Positions 52,428 to 62,207 are shown, counted from the first letter of the stretch. The stretch is 64,000 bases of DNA from Lachnospiraceae bacterium (GCA_021770755.1 JAETQI010000005.1:1-64000), one strand, 5' to 3'. Numbers and translations are program-made. Notes: a model not told the origin generated them from the letters alone.

Positions 52428-53468
52428 ATGAAAAAATTCCTGATCATTGACGGTTCCTCGATGCTCAGCACCTCCTACTACGGCAACCTGCCCAAATCCG
52501 TGCTCTACGCAAAGACAGACGAGGAAAAGGAAAAGCACTACTCCGAGATCCTGCAGACCTCCAAAGGAGCGTACACCAATGCGCTCTTTACCATGCTCCG
52601 GACCCTGATCACCCTCCACAGGAAAGCGAGACCGGACTATGTCGCCGTCGCCTTCGACGTGTCGCGCGATACATTCCGGCGCACTGTGCTGGGCGCAGAC
52701 TCCTACAAAGCAAACAGGAAAGAATCACCTGCTCCGTTAAAAGAGCAGTTTATCGCCATGGAAAACCTTCTGCAGAAAATAGGCTGTCAGGTGCTGATGG
52801 ACAAAGATTATGAGGCGGACGATTTCGCCGCCTCCCTTGTCCGCAAATTTGAGTCCCCAGAGCTTGAAACGTATCTGCTCACAAAGGATCACGACTACTT
52901 TCAATTGGTGAGCGACCACACCAGACTGTGGCGCGTCACGGACAAAGAAAAAGTGAAAGACATGCAGCAGCGGTACGGACTCTGTGCCGGCAAGAACGGA
53001 TATACTTCGCTCCCAGCCGGGATCTTCGAGTACACCGCCGATACTGTCTACTCCGAGGAGGGCGTGTACCCCGAAAATATCGTCACGCTGCTCTCGATCA
53101 CCGGGGATCCCGGAGACGGTATCCCCGGCTGCAAGGGCGTGTCCTCGGCTGCTGCCCCGCTCGTGAACGAGTACGGTTCCCTCGACGCCATCTACGCGGC
53201 GATCGAGGACTGCGAGGGCAATAAGAAAAAGGAGAAAGCGCTGTCGGACTTCTGGAAAAACAGCCTCGGCATCGGACGCAGCCCGCTAAACGCACTAAAA
53301 GAAAATAAGGAGACCGTCTATCTAAGCTACCAGCTCGCCAAAATGAAAGACGATATCCCCATCACGCAGTCCCTCGAAGACTTCACGCTAAATATCGACA
53401 AAGCCGCTCTCAAAGAAGAACTCCGGCACTACGAGATGCTCAGCCTGATCGCGGATCTGAGACTGTAG
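52428..53468 (+). CDS. 5'-3' exonuclease, FEN/PolA N-domain type
   Basis: The 346-residue protein matches the stand-alone PIN/FEN 5'-nuclease of the DNA polymerase I N-domain. LIIDGSSMLSTSYYG is the first metal site, FDVSRDTFRRTVLGADSYKANR the arch region, DYEADDFAASL and LLTKDHDYFQLV the next, and SITGDPGDGIPGCKGV the helix-hairpin DNA-binding part. An insertion of about 40 residues follows MDKEKVKDMQQRYG-like text before GIFEYT. It probably processes flaps or RNA primers. It follows the ABC-F gene by 31 bases with AAAGGAG upstream. Confidence 0.9.
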   Translation: MKKFLIIDGSSMLSTSYYGNLPKSVLYAKTDEEKEKHYSEILQTSKGAYTNALFTMLRTLITLHRKARPDYVAVAFDVSRDTFRRTVLGADSYKANRKESPAPLKEQFIAMENLLQKIGCQVLMDKDYEADDFAASLVRKFESPELETYLLTKDHDYFQLVSDHTRLWRVTDKEKVKDMQQRYGLCAGKNGYTSLPAGIFEYTADTVYSEEGVYPENIVTLLSITGDPGDGIPGCKGVSSAAAPLVNEYGSLDAIYAAIEDCEGNKKKEKALSDFWKNSLGIGRSPLNALKENKETVYLSYQLAKMKDDIPITQSLEDFTLNIDKAALKEELRHYEMLSLIADLRL

Positions 53469-53479
53469 ACCGGACTGCA

Positions 53480-53522
53480 GCAGGTGCATGAAACGAAGCT
53501 TTTGACTTCGGCATGCACCTGC
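53480..53522. terminator. Long hairpin between convergent genes
   Basis: GCAGGTGCATG and CATGCACCTGC form an 11-pair stem with an inner CGAAG/CTTCG stem. There is no T run on either side, so it may be a processing or 3'-stabilising structure shared by the exonuclease and icd transcripts. Confidence 0.55.
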
Positions 53523-53538
53523 ATGATCCACCCATCCA

Positions 53539-54744
53539 TTACAGCGCGTCAAACGTCTCCCGGATCGCCTTGATAAAGTCCAAGCTGTTTAAGATCACCG
53601 GATTTTCACAGGTCGATATGAGTGAAAGGCTCTTTGTCATCTTTCCGTCCTCGACGGTCTTGATGCACGCCCTGTCCAGCTTGTCCGCGAACTCACAAAG
53701 TTCCTGTATCCCGTCCAGTTCACCGCGCTTGCGCAGTGCGCCGGTCCATGCAAAGATCGTCGCGATCGAGTTGGTGGAAGTCTCCTCCCCTTTCAGGTGC
53801 TTGTAATAATGACGCTGCACGGTTCCGTGCGCCGCCTCGTATTCGTAGACACCGCTCGGCGAGACAAGCACAGAGGTCATCATGGACAGGTCGCCGTACG
53901 CTGTCGCCACCATGTCGGACATCACATCACCGTCATAATTCTTGCACGCCCATATAAATCCGCCCTCCGAGCGGATCACGCGCGCGACCGCATCATCGAT
54001 CAGCGTGTAGAAATACTCGATCCCAAGCGCCTCAAATTTCGCTTTGTACTCCGCATCGTAGATCTCCTGAAAGATATCCTTAAATGTGTGATCGTATTTC
54101 TTGGAGATCGTATCTTTGGTAGCGAACCACAGATCCTGCTTCGTGTCGACCGCATAGCCAAAACATGCCCTCGCAAAGCTTGAGATCGATTCGTTCGTAT
54201 TATGAATGCCCTGAATGATCCCGGCACCGTCAAAATCATGGATCAGCTCTCTTGTCTGTGTCCCGTCCTCCGCCGTAAAGACCAGCTCCGCCTTTCCTTT
54301 TCCCGGCACCTTGATCTCCGTATTCTTGTACACATCGCCGTATGCGTGACGGGCGATCGTGATCGGTTTCGTCCAGTTCTTAACATATGGAACGATCCCT
54401 TTGATCAGAATGGGTGCGCGGAACACTGTACCGTCCAATATCGCACGGATCGTCCCGTTCGGGCTCTTCCACATTTCCTTGAGATCATACTCTGTCATCC
54501 GCGCAGCATTCGGCGTGATCGTCGCGCACTTGACCGCCACGCCGTACTTCTTGGTCGCCTCCGCAGAATCCACCGTCACCTGGTCATTCGTCTCATTGCG
54601 GTGTTCCAGACCAAGATCATAATACTCGGACTTTAAGTCTATGTATGGAAGGATCAGCTCGTCCTTGATCATCTTCCAGAGTATCCTGGTCATCTCATCC
54701 CCGTCCATCTCCACCAAAGGTGTTGTCATCTGAATCTTTGCCAT
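53539..54744 (-). CDS. icd: NADP-dependent isocitrate dehydrogenase
   Basis: The 402-residue enzyme oxidises isocitrate to 2-oxoglutarate. It is of the IDH subfamily shared with eukaryotes: [23 protein letters not shown] at the start, [19 protein letters not shown] with the substrate serine, [17 protein letters not shown], and [23 protein letters not shown]. It is last in the operon Re-citrate synthase - gntR - icd, 29 bases after gntR. ATG at 54744 or 54747 are both possible behind AGGAGGAG. Together with the citrate synthase it supplies 2-oxoglutarate for glutamate. Confidence 0.95.
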   Translation of the reverse strand: MAKIQMTTPLVEMDGDEMTRILWKMIKDELILPYIDLKSEYYDLGLEHRNETNDQVTVDSAEATKKYGVAVKCATITPNAARMTEYDLKEMWKSPNGTIRAILDGTVFRAPILIKGIVPYVKNWTKPITIARHAYGDVYKNTEIKVPGKGKAELVFTAEDGTQTRELIHDFDGAGIIQGIHNTNESISSFARACFGYAVDTKQDLWFATKDTISKKYDHTFKDIFQEIYDAEYKAKFEALGIEYFYTLIDDAVARVIRSEGGFIWACKNYDGDVMSDMVATAYGDLSMMTSVLVSPSGVYEYEAAHGTVQRHYYKHLKGEETSTNSIATIFAWTGALRKRGELDGIQELCEFADKLDRACIKTVEDGKMTKSLSLISTCENPVILNSLDFIKAIRETFDAL

Positions 54745-54773
54745 CATTGTCTCCTCCTGTTTATAATCATCGC

Positions 54774-55454
54774 TTAATGTTTTACGCTCAAACCACATTT
54801 TACCATATTTTTGTACGCATTACAAATATGTTCGTCGGCAAGCTTCTCCGCAAGCTCGTCATTGCCGTCACGGATCGCCTCCATGATGCTCTTGTGCTCC
54901 GCGACAGCCGCCGCACTCCGCTCATGGTTCGAGAGCGTCTGCTGTCGCTGTTTCTGCACATACTGGTGAAAATCCTTGAGCAGATGGATCAGCATCTTGC
55001 TCTCGCACGCTTCATACAGGCTCATGTGAAAACGGTTGTCCAGCTCGATCAACTGTTCATAATGCCCTTTTTCCAGGTGAAACTCACTCAGCAGGATGAT
55101 CTCCTCAAGCTCCTCTATCCTGTCCTTGGTAATCTTCGTCGTCGCCCACTTCGCACACAGACCTTCGAGAAGAGAGCGGATCTCATAGATATCTGCCACA
55201 TCTGAGGCGGAAATGCCTGTAACATACGCACCCTTGTTCGGCACGATCCGTATCAGCCCTTCCAATTCAAGCTGCCGGAAAGCTTCCCGCACCGGTGTCC
55301 TGCTCACACCCAGCTCCTCCGCGATCGCTGCCTCCCTAAGCTCATCGTTTTCCTGGTATTTTCCGTTCAGGATATCCTCCCTCAGTTTGCCAAACACCCT
55401 TCCACGCAGCGAATACTTGTCCGATGCGTCCTGATTAACATCATACTCACTCAT
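54774..55454 (-). CDS. GntR-family (FCD) transcriptional regulator
   Basis: The 226-residue protein has a GntR winged helix (about 12-80; [35 protein letters not shown]) and an FCD effector domain (about 88-215; [32 protein letters not shown] with metal-site His). FCD proteins sense organic acids. Its start overlaps the citrate synthase stop (ATGA), so it is translated with it. A TTGTATACAA palindrome over the operon's -10 is a likely target. Confidence 0.93.
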   Translation of the reverse strand: MSEYDVNQDASDKYSLRGRVFGKLREDILNGKYQENDELREAAIAEELGVSRTPVREAFRQLELEGLIRIVPNKGAYVTGISASDVADIYEIRSLLEGLCAKWATTKITKDRIEELEEIILLSEFHLEKGHYEQLIELDNRFHMSLYEACESKMLIHLLKDFHQYVQKQRQQTLSNHERSAAAVAEHKSIMEAIRDGNDELAEKLADEHICNAYKNMVKCGLSVKH

Positions 55455-56902
55455 CTTGTCACTTCGCCGCCTAACCCTTTCTTATCATTTTTACCGATCG
55501 TCACACCGAGCGTCGCGCAGCCTTCTCCGATCACGGCGAGAAGTTCGTCATCCGTGAGAACCGTGACCCTGCCGCTCTCGTACTCGGCATCTACCCACGC
55601 CTTCACATATGCCACCAGCTCCGAAGACTTGCTGATCTTCTCATCATCCTGAAGCCTGTAGTATGTATTGATCCAGTGTGCGATCCCTGCCAGACCCGAC
55701 GTGTTGGACACAGCGCACAGAACTGGCCTGTTGAGGAATTTTTCAGTGTCAAAGATATTGTAGATCTCTTCGTTTTTGAGCAATCCGTCAGCGTGGATCC
55801 CTGCCCTTGTGACATTGAAGTTCTTGCCGACAAAAGGCGTCCTCTCCGGAATGTGATAGCCGATCTCCTTCTCATAATATTCCGCAAGCTCCGTGATCAC
55901 TGTCGTGTCCATACCGTTCAATGTACCTTTGAGCTGTGCATACTCAAAGATCATCGCCTCGAGCGGCGTATTTCCCGTGCGCTCACCGATGCCAAAGAGT
56001 GATGTGTTGACGCCGGAACAGCCGTACAGCCATGCCGTTGTCGAGTTCGTCACTGCCTTGTAGAAATCATTGTGCCCATGCCACTCGATCCACTTATGCG
56101 GCACACCGGCGTGCGTGTGGAGCGCATAGATGATCCCCTGCACGCTCCTTGGGATGACCGCCCCCGGATAATTCACGCCGTATCCCATAGTATCGCAGGC
56201 ACGCACCACGATCGGAAGCTTGTACTGCTCTGACAGCTTCATAAGCTCCTGGCAGAACGGCACAACGTAACCATAGATATCTGCCCTCGTGATATCCTCC
56301 AGATGACAGCGCACACTGATGCCCTCATCGAGACAATCCCGCACGACGGACAGATAGTGATCCATCGCCTGACGCCTTGTCATCCTAAGCTTTAAGAAAA
56401 TGTGATAGTCGGAACAGCTAACGAGGATCCCTGTCTGTTTCATGCCGATCTCTTTCACAAGCTTGAAGTCTTCCTTGCTCGCACGGATCCACGAAGTCAC
56501 CTCCGGGAACTGATAGCCGCGCTCCATACATTTGTATACCGCGTCCCTGTCTTTCTGACTGTACAAGAAAAATTCACTCTGACGGATCATACCGTTGGGA
56601 CCGCCAAGCCTGTGCAGATAGTCGTAGATCGCAACGATCTGCTCCGTGCTGTACGGCGCCCTCGACTGCTGGCCGTCCCGGAACGTCGTATCCGTGATCC
56701 AGATCTCCTTTGGCATGTTGTGCGGAACCACCCTGTCATTAAACGGGATCTTAGGGATCTCATCATAGGGAAACATATTGCGGAACGCATTGGGCTTCTC
56801 CACATCCTGGAGCTGGTACATGTGCTCCTCGATCTGCAGAAGATTGTTGTGATCGTTCATGGTGACCGGCCTGTTTTCAAAATATTCGCTGTTGCTTGCC
56901 AT
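55451..56902 (-). CDS. Re-type citrate synthase (HMGL/isopropylmalate synthase family)
   Basis: The 483-residue protein is of the isopropylmalate/homocitrate synthase family. EIWITDTTFRDGQQSRAPYS holds the metal and catalytic residues, EWHGHNDFYKA the two metal histidines, and LFGIGERTGNTPLEAMIFEY the mid motif. The C-terminal extension of about 150 residues and placement beside icd fit Re-citrate synthase of clostridia rather than a lysine or leucine enzyme. It should join oxaloacetate and acetyl-CoA. No aconitase gene is in the window. GGAGG lies before the start. Confidence 0.82.
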   Translation of the reverse strand: MASNSEYFENRPVTMNDHNNLLQIEEHMYQLQDVEKPNAFRNMFPYDEIPKIPFNDRVVPHNMPKEIWITDTTFRDGQQSRAPYSTEQIVAIYDYLHRLGGPNGMIRQSEFFLYSQKDRDAVYKCMERGYQFPEVTSWIRASKEDFKLVKEIGMKQTGILVSCSDYHIFLKLRMTRRQAMDHYLSVVRDCLDEGISVRCHLEDITRADIYGYVVPFCQELMKLSEQYKLPIVVRACDTMGYGVNYPGAVIPRSVQGIIYALHTHAGVPHKWIEWHGHNDFYKAVTNSTTAWLYGCSGVNTSLFGIGERTGNTPLEAMIFEYAQLKGTLNGMDTTVITELAEYYEKEIGYHIPERTPFVGKNFNVTRAGIHADGLLKNEEIYNIFDTEKFLNRPVLCAVSNTSGLAGIAHWINTYYRLQDDEKISKSSELVAYVKAWVDAEYESGRVTVLTDDELLAVIGEGCATLGVTIGKNDKKGLGGEVTR

Positions 56903-56929
56903 AGTCTTCTTCCTCCGTTCTCATCTCTT

Positions 56930-56974
56930 CTGTCCAGAGTCCCGCGCAGGACACAGCGGGACAGCCCTGGACAG
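56930..56974 (-). other. Leader hairpin of the citrate synthase operon
   Basis: CTGTCCAG/CTGGACAG with an inner GTCCCGC/GCGGGAC stem lies between the predicted start of transcription (about 56992) and the start codon. There is no T tail. It may stabilise the mRNA or control translation. Confidence 0.55.
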
Positions 56975-56998
56975 ATAGCAATGATGTATTCGTGTATT

Positions 56999-57027
56999 AT
57001 TGTATACAAATATACAGCCCTTGTCAA
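56999..57027 (-). promoter_or_regulatory. Promoter of the citrate synthase operon with a GntR-type operator
   Basis: TTGACA (57022-57027) and TACAAT (56999-57004) are 17 bases apart on the minus strand. The palindrome TTGTATACAA (57000-57009) lies on the -10 and matches the core of many FCD-GntR sites. The cotranscribed gntR is the natural repressor. Confidence 0.75.
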
Positions 57028-57048
57028 TATGAAAATGACATGAGCTGC

Positions 57049-57990
57049 CTAATACAGCAGCTCCGCCTGCGAAAAAAGCCTGTCGATCTGGATCATTCCG
57101 GCGCCCTGCACACTCCAGCTCTGTCCCAGATCTGCCGCGGAGCCAAGCATCAGCCGCCGAAGCTCCTTGTTCGTAAGGTACGGATACTTCTGCAGGCACA
57201 GTGCACAGGCGCCGCTCACGATCGGTGCGGACATCGATGTCCCGCTCTTGGCGATGTACGGTTTCATACTGTACCGGTAATTGCAGGATACGATATCCGT
57301 GCCCGGCGCCACGATATCCGGTTTTTTCAGGGGATTCAGGATACTCGTGATGGCCGTATCCTTCCCCGGCCCCCTGCTCGAGTATTCGTTGCAGAGCCTG
57401 CCGCCGTTTCCCTTGTAACTGCCGTCATGACACCCCACGCACACACAGCCGCCGCACTCGCCGATCGGTGACAGTGTCATGGGATTGGGACCTTTATTTC
57501 CCGCCGCTGCCACGATCATGATATTTCTGTCCCACAGATACCGTATGTATTTGCGAAACTCCTCCCAGTCTCCCGGATCGATCCCGTCCTCCGACTCCAT
57601 CTCGATCGATATGTTGAGGATCCTTATGGGATACTTATTGATCAGTTCTGCGATCCACTTCAATCCGCTGGTAAGATTTCTCAGGCTGCCGCCGCCTTTT
57701 TTGTCCAGCACCTTTCCGCATATAAATGTACATTCCGGCGCGATGCCGCGGTATCTGCCCTTGGACATCGCGCCGCTCCCTCCCAAGATCCCGGACACAT
57801 GTGTTCCATGTCCGTTATCGTCATAATACATTCTCTTATCTGACACAAAATCCTTAAAAGCTGCTATTCTCCCTCTCAGATCCGGATGTGCTGCCACCCC
57901 GCTGTCAAGGACAGCCACATGGACTCCCCTGCCTGTGTATGCCGCTGTCTCCCTCTGATCGCAGCCGATCATTCTGCGTACTCTATCCAT
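57049..57990 (-). CDS. Subtilisin-like serine protease, probably intracellular
   Basis: The 313-residue protease of family S8 has D31 (AVLDSGV), H63 (NGHGTHVSGI), oxyanion N167 (AAAGNKGP) and S254 (SGTSMSAP), a complete triad. There is no signal peptide or long propeptide, so it resembles the intracellular subtilisins of Firmicutes, although cysteines are many (CGGCVCVGC). The start at 57990 is chosen because GAGGG is then well spaced; another ATG is two codons earlier. Confidence 0.9.
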   Translation of the reverse strand: MDRVRRMIGCDQRETAAYTGRGVHVAVLDSGVAAHPDLRGRIAAFKDFVSDKRMYYDDNGHGTHVSGILGGSGAMSKGRYRGIAPECTFICGKVLDKKGGGSLRNLTSGLKWIAELINKYPIRILNISIEMESEDGIDPGDWEEFRKYIRYLWDRNIMIVAAAGNKGPNPMTLSPIGECGGCVCVGCHDGSYKGNGGRLCNEYSSRGPGKDTAITSILNPLKKPDIVAPGTDIVSCNYRYSMKPYIAKSGTSMSAPIVSGACALCLQKYPYLTNKELRRLMLGSAADLGQSWSVQGAGMIQIDRLFSQAELLY

Positions 57991-58082
57991 CTTCATTCCC
58001 TCTGTAACGATACCGAGATCAGCAACGGATCATTACATTGTATCTTCACATTAATATATGATGGAAATGCCCTAAAGTACAC

Positions 58083-58116
58083 AAAAAGAGGCTTCTCATT
58101 TTGAGAAGCCTCTTTT
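58083..58116 (-). terminator. Terminator of the MacB/FtsX-type ABC operon
   Basis: AAAAGAGGCTTCTC-AAAAT-GAGAAGCCTCTTTTT is a 14-pair-class hairpin with a T tail, 16 bases after the permease stop. It also shows A and T runs on the other strand. Confidence 0.9.
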
Positions 58117-58131
58117 CAATCCTATCCCTCT

Positions 58132-59508
58132 TTATTCATTGCGGATCGCCGCGAGCGGGCTTAAGCGCATCGCGCGCAGCGACGGGATAAATCCCGCGAT
58201 CATGCCGATCACAACCGCAAACAGGATCGCGAGCGGACTCAGCCATAAGGGAATCCTGCAGATCGCACCCGTGATGCCCATATTGGCAGTCGCGTCGCTC
58301 CCAGCCACCAGCCCGTTGATCGCAAGGCTCAGCAGAAAACTGAACCCGACACCGACAACACCGCCGATAAAACCGATAAAACCTGCCTCCATCAGAAACA
58401 GCCCCTGTATATTCCGTATATCACAGCCGAGCACCTTCATGACACCGATCTCTTTCGTCCGCTCATAGATGGACATCATCATCGTGTTGGTGATACTGAT
58501 CGCCGCTACCAGCATGGCAACCGCACCGATCGCTCCAAGCACCGCCTGTATCATATTCATGCTGTCCATCTGCTGTTGGATCCACTCCACCGAGCTGTTC
58601 GCGTTATAACCCATATCGCTGATCATGTTTGTCAGCGCTGTCACATTCTCCATGTCGTCAACCTGAACCACCATCTCCGAATAAAACAGCTCATTGTACG
58701 GCTTGCCATTCTTTCTGGTAGGCTGCCCCGGTATCGGGTTTTTCTTGAAGACCCGCTTCAATTCCGCCTTTAACGCCTCCATGTTGCACAGTACGCTCTG
58801 ACCGTACTCATTGCCCCACTCACCGAATTCGCCTGCCATCAGGCCGCAGGGTTCCACGAGATATTTCTTGGGCTGCTTGACCGGCGCCCCTCCCTCGGAA
58901 GAGCCTCCGTTCTGCGAATTCCAGTACGCATCCTGATCAAAGATCACGAAAATCGGATCATTCATCAGATCGATCGCCGGCATCTCATTGTTCTCCCACC
59001 AGGGAGAAACGCCCGTTCTGTCTATATAAAAGTTCATCAGCACATTATTTCCGTAGAAAAACTGAAGCTCTGTATCCGAATCCGGCAGCTTTCCCTGCGC
59101 GACCGGAATGTTCAATGTACTGAACTCTTCCTGCGTGATACCGTATATATCAAGATAGCCCCTGTACTGCCCCACCTTTGCAATGGCGGAAAAATTCAGT
59201 TTCGGATAAACTGCCTCTACATGTTCCATCGCCAAAAGCTGTTGGACAAACGTATCGTCAAGACGCATTTCCTCATCCTGGCTGCTGCTCGACGAGTAAT
59301 AATATCCCCCGGAATAGATCCGTATCTGCGTCATCGAATTATAATTGGAATAACTGTCCAGCATACTCTGTTTGAGTCCGTTTCCAAGCGCAACCATGAC
59401 AACGATCGATGTGATGCCGATGACGACGCCCAGCACCGTAAGCACCGTCCTAAGCTTCCGTTTCCACAGATTGGAGATGCTCATGCGCAATAGATCAAAG
59501 AATTTCAT
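58132..59508 (-). CDS. ABC transporter permease, MacB/FtsX type
   Basis: The 458-residue protein has an N-terminal helix (RTVLTVLGVVIGITSIVVMVALGNG), a large outer domain (about 50-315) and three C-terminal helices with the FtsX-type EIGVMKVLGCDIRNIQGLFLMEAGFIGFIGG. Such permeases act as mechanotransmission devices that move peptides or lipoproteins rather than as classic pores. The stop is followed by a strong terminator. Its start overlaps the preceding gene by one base. Confidence 0.93.
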   Translation of the reverse strand: MKFFDLLRMSISNLWKRKLRTVLTVLGVVIGITSIVVMVALGNGLKQSMLDSYSNYNSMTQIRIYSGGYYYSSSSSQDEEMRLDDTFVQQLLAMEHVEAVYPKLNFSAIAKVGQYRGYLDIYGITQEEFSTLNIPVAQGKLPDSDTELQFFYGNNVLMNFYIDRTGVSPWWENNEMPAIDLMNDPIFVIFDQDAYWNSQNGGSSEGGAPVKQPKKYLVEPCGLMAGEFGEWGNEYGQSVLCNMEALKAELKRVFKKNPIPGQPTRKNGKPYNELFYSEMVVQVDDMENVTALTNMISDMGYNANSSVEWIQQQMDSMNMIQAVLGAIGAVAMLVAAISITNTMMMSIYERTKEIGVMKVLGCDIRNIQGLFLMEAGFIGFIGGVVGVGFSFLLSLAINGLVAGSDATANMGITGAICRIPLWLSPLAILFAVVIGMIAGFIPSLRAMRLSPLAAIRNE

Positions 59509-61244
59509 TATACATCATCCCCATCCAGCAAATCCATATCCTCTTTATGCTTCTTTGCCTTTCTCTTTTTAGAGATTACTGCCACGACGACCGCGATCAC
59601 AACAATAACTGCCACCGCAATGCCGATAACTGCCACCAGCGGAAGCTTCTTCTGAGGCGGTTCCTCCTCGATCGGTTCCATGGGGAAATCATCCATCATC
59701 CCCTCATCAAAAGTCATCTCATACACCGAAAGGTTCAGATCCTTCTCATAGCGCGACTCGTTTCCTGCCTCGTCCTCGTATGTGATGACGGCTTTCACTG
59801 TCCCACTTCCAGTATCCGGCGCAATGCCCGTCAGCATGGAGTCAACGTTTCCTGTGTTTCCCGGCGCGATATTTCCAAGATATGTGACACCGCTGTCCAC
59901 CGTCTCACCCTCATAGTTCACCTTCACATTAAAGAGCGTCGTCTTGCCTGTATTGAAAATGCTGAACATGACATTGGACTGCTCGCCCACCGCGATCGAC
60001 TCCGGCATGATCTCCGCCGTGCCGGTATCCAGCTTTGCCTCCTGCTTGATCGGCACCGACACATGCGCGACATCTGTCAGATTCACCTGGTCCTCCGTGT
60101 CATATTTCATGTTCACCGTGAGCACGTACGGCTTCTGGGAAAGATCTGCCTTCGCCTCCATCTCGATACTCATGTTATACGTCTCTCCCGGCGCGATCCT
60201 GTCCTTGTAGACGGAGCTCGAACCCGACGTCGGCAGGAATGCCGCGTACGTGGCATCCGCATCTTTGCCTTCTACTGTCGCTTCCATATTAAAGAGGACA
60301 TTCTCAACAGCCGTCTGTTTGGACGTATTCTTTACGCTCACAGTCAGGTTAAAGGTCGCCCCAGCATACACTTCCCCCGGGTCTGTGCTGTATCCTGTTA
60401 CAATGATCCGCGGGTTTGCCGCCTTTTTATCCTCGTCGTCCTCATCCTTGATCAGCTTCTTCTTCGGGTCAGAACCCTTGATGTTGATGTATGTAGTGAT
60501 ATCGGTCTCCACCAGCGCGCCGTTCTGATAATAGGTCGCATGGAACGGCAGCGGATAGCAGCCCGTCAGCACATCATTGCGCACATTGAAGAGCCAGCCG
60601 ACATCCATGCGCTTATTATATGCGTCCACTGTATTGTCCGCAGCCTGGAGAAGCTGTATCGTCTGTGCGTCATACGCCTGACCGATGTTAAAAGGCCATT
60701 TTGTCTTGTCATTGGATACTGTCGGTGTTATAACGACATCTGTGATATCCGTCTTTCCAAGATTGATGAGTGACAACACGACAAACGTCTGCTCCCCGTA
60801 CTGTGCATCGAGAATGGGAACCTCATTGGAGAGCATCAGAAACTTCTCGGTTCCTGACGTATTTTCCTTGGCGATCTCCAGCAGATACCCCTCGATCTCA
60901 GCTTCATAGCTCGTCAGTTCTGACATCGTGAGTCCCGCATTCTTCATGTAGGACATGGCGCTGTTGTAGATCCTGTCCATGCGCTTGAGCTTCTCGTCTG
61001 TCAGTCTGTACAGTATCTTTAGGTCACTGTAATAGCGGTTGAGCTCTCCGCGGATCTGATCCTTCCACGCATCAGACACATACTGGTCATAAGGCTCATC
61101 CGACGAAGAATCTCCGCCCTCGTCCCCATCTCCATTGCTGCCGCTGCCGCTCTCCCTATAGTTCACGGCCGACACTGTCATGGTGTTTCCGCACAGCGCA
61201 AGCACCATCAGCATCAATACGACGATCCCTTTTACTTTTTTCAT
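59508..61244 (-). CDS. Large surface protein with CARDB-like repeats, C-terminal membrane helix
   Basis: The 578-residue protein has a signal peptide (MKKVKGIVVLMLMVLALCGNTMTVSA), a Ser/Gly/Asp-rich stretch, a helical region, then repeated beta domains of CARDB/COG1361 type (VTGYSTDPGEVYAGATFNLTVSVKNTS; SIAVGEQSNVMFSIFNTGKTTLFNVKV). One membrane helix (LPLVAVIGIAVAVIVVIAVVVAVIS) and a basic Lys-rich cytoplasmic tail end it. It lies between the ATPase and permease genes and is probably an accessory part of that ABC machine. GGAGG precedes the ATG at 61244; the open frame starts earlier without a ribosome site. Confidence 0.8.
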   Translation of the reverse strand: MKKVKGIVVLMLMVLALCGNTMTVSAVNYRESGSGSNGDGDEGGDSSSDEPYDQYVSDAWKDQIRGELNRYYSDLKILYRLTDEKLKRMDRIYNSAMSYMKNAGLTMSELTSYEAEIEGYLLEIAKENTSGTEKFLMLSNEVPILDAQYGEQTFVVLSLINLGKTDITDVVITPTVSNDKTKWPFNIGQAYDAQTIQLLQAADNTVDAYNKRMDVGWLFNVRNDVLTGCYPLPFHATYYQNGALVETDITTYINIKGSDPKKKLIKDEDDEDKKAANPRIIVTGYSTDPGEVYAGATFNLTVSVKNTSKQTAVENVLFNMEATVEGKDADATYAAFLPTSGSSSVYKDRIAPGETYNMSIEMEAKADLSQKPYVLTVNMKYDTEDQVNLTDVAHVSVPIKQEAKLDTGTAEIMPESIAVGEQSNVMFSIFNTGKTTLFNVKVNYEGETVDSGVTYLGNIAPGNTGNVDSMLTGIAPDTGSGTVKAVITYEDEAGNESRYEKDLNLSVYEMTFDEGMMDDFPMEPIEEEPPQKKLPLVAVIGIAVAVIVVIAVVVAVISKKRKAKKHKEDMDLLDGDDV

Positions 61245-61290
61245 AATCTTCCTCCATTCCATCCTTTGTCCTTTATTCCCCTGCCTTACC

Positions 61291-62025
61291 TTATTCTGCC
61301 AAAGCCGTATTGACATTTCCTGTATTGTCAACCATGTCGACAATCTTGCCATCGACGATCCGTATGATCTTGTCCGCAAATCCCGCCAGCGTATTGTCAT
61401 GCGTTACCATGATCAGTGTCCGCTTCTGCTCGCGCACGACATTCTGCATCAGATTCATAATCTCCCTCGACGTGTTGGAATCAAGATTTCCGGTCGGTTC
61501 ATCCGCAAAGATGATCTCGGGATTCACCACAAGCGCCCGCGCGACACCGACACGCTGCTGCTGTCCGCCTGACATCTGATTGGGTCTGTGATCCCAGTAT
61601 TTGTCAAGACCTACCAAATGTACCATCTTCTTTGCCCGCTTTGTGCGCTCCCTCTTAGACACTCCCTGAAAAGTCAGCGGCAGCGCCACATTTTCCACCG
61701 CATTCATCGTTCCCATCAGATTGAATGACTGGAAGATGAAACCGATATGCTCTCTGCGGAACCGGACGAGCTGGTTCTCGTTTTTGGTCTCCATATGCTC
61801 GCCGCCGATGATGATCTCACCCTTTGTCGGCTTCTCGAGACCGGCAAGCATATTCAGGAGTGTCGACTTTCCCGAACCGGAAGTTCCCACAATGGCACAG
61901 AACTCGCCGCGGTTGATGCTAAAGCTCACCCCGTTCAATGCGCGCACCCTGTTGTCGCCGATCCGGTATACCTTATATAGATCCTTCACCGTGATGACGG
62001 GTTTGGACTTTGCTGTCTCTGACAT
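61291..62025 (-). CDS. ABC transporter ATP-binding protein, LolD/MacB type
   Basis: The 244-residue ATPase has Walker A GTSGSGKSTLLNM, signature MSGGQQQRVGVARAL and Walker B IIFADEPTGNLD, and the LolD-like opening VITVKDLYKVYRIGDNRVRALNGVSFSI. It drives the FtsX-type permease two genes downstream. GAGGAGG precedes the start. A promoter lies at 62158-62186, so it is the first gene of the operon. Confidence 0.95.
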   Translation of the reverse strand: MSETAKSKPVITVKDLYKVYRIGDNRVRALNGVSFSINRGEFCAIVGTSGSGKSTLLNMLAGLEKPTKGEIIIGGEHMETKNENQLVRFRREHIGFIFQSFNLMGTMNAVENVALPLTFQGVSKRERTKRAKKMVHLVGLDKYWDHRPNQMSGGQQQRVGVARALVVNPEIIFADEPTGNLDSNTSREIMNLMQNVVREQKRTLIMVTHDNTLAGFADKIIRIVDGKIVDMVDNTGNVNTALAE

Positions 62026-62157
62026 CCCAACCTCCTCTGTACCTGATCACTGTTTTCGTTACCGTTTGCTCCGTCCCAGTACAAAACCTGCCGGGACAGT
62101 AACATATTTCCCAACTGTATCGCTGTCATTAATACAGTTTCGATAAATTCCAATGCA

Positions 62158-62186
62158 ATCATAGCACACATTATACAAAGTTGCAA
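62158..62186 (-). promoter_or_regulatory. Promoter of the ABC operon
   Basis: TTGCAA (62181-62186) and TATGAT (62158-62163) are 17 bases apart on the minus strand with TGC before the -10 (extended -10). The leader is about 125 bases. Confidence 0.6.
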
Positions 62187-62207
62187 CCCATACATGAAAA
62201 TCTGCCA

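Noticed and set aside
61244-61400. Longer start of the CARDB-repeat protein (52 extra residues)
   Set aside because: The extension overlaps the ATPase gene, has no ribosome site, and would bury the signal peptide.
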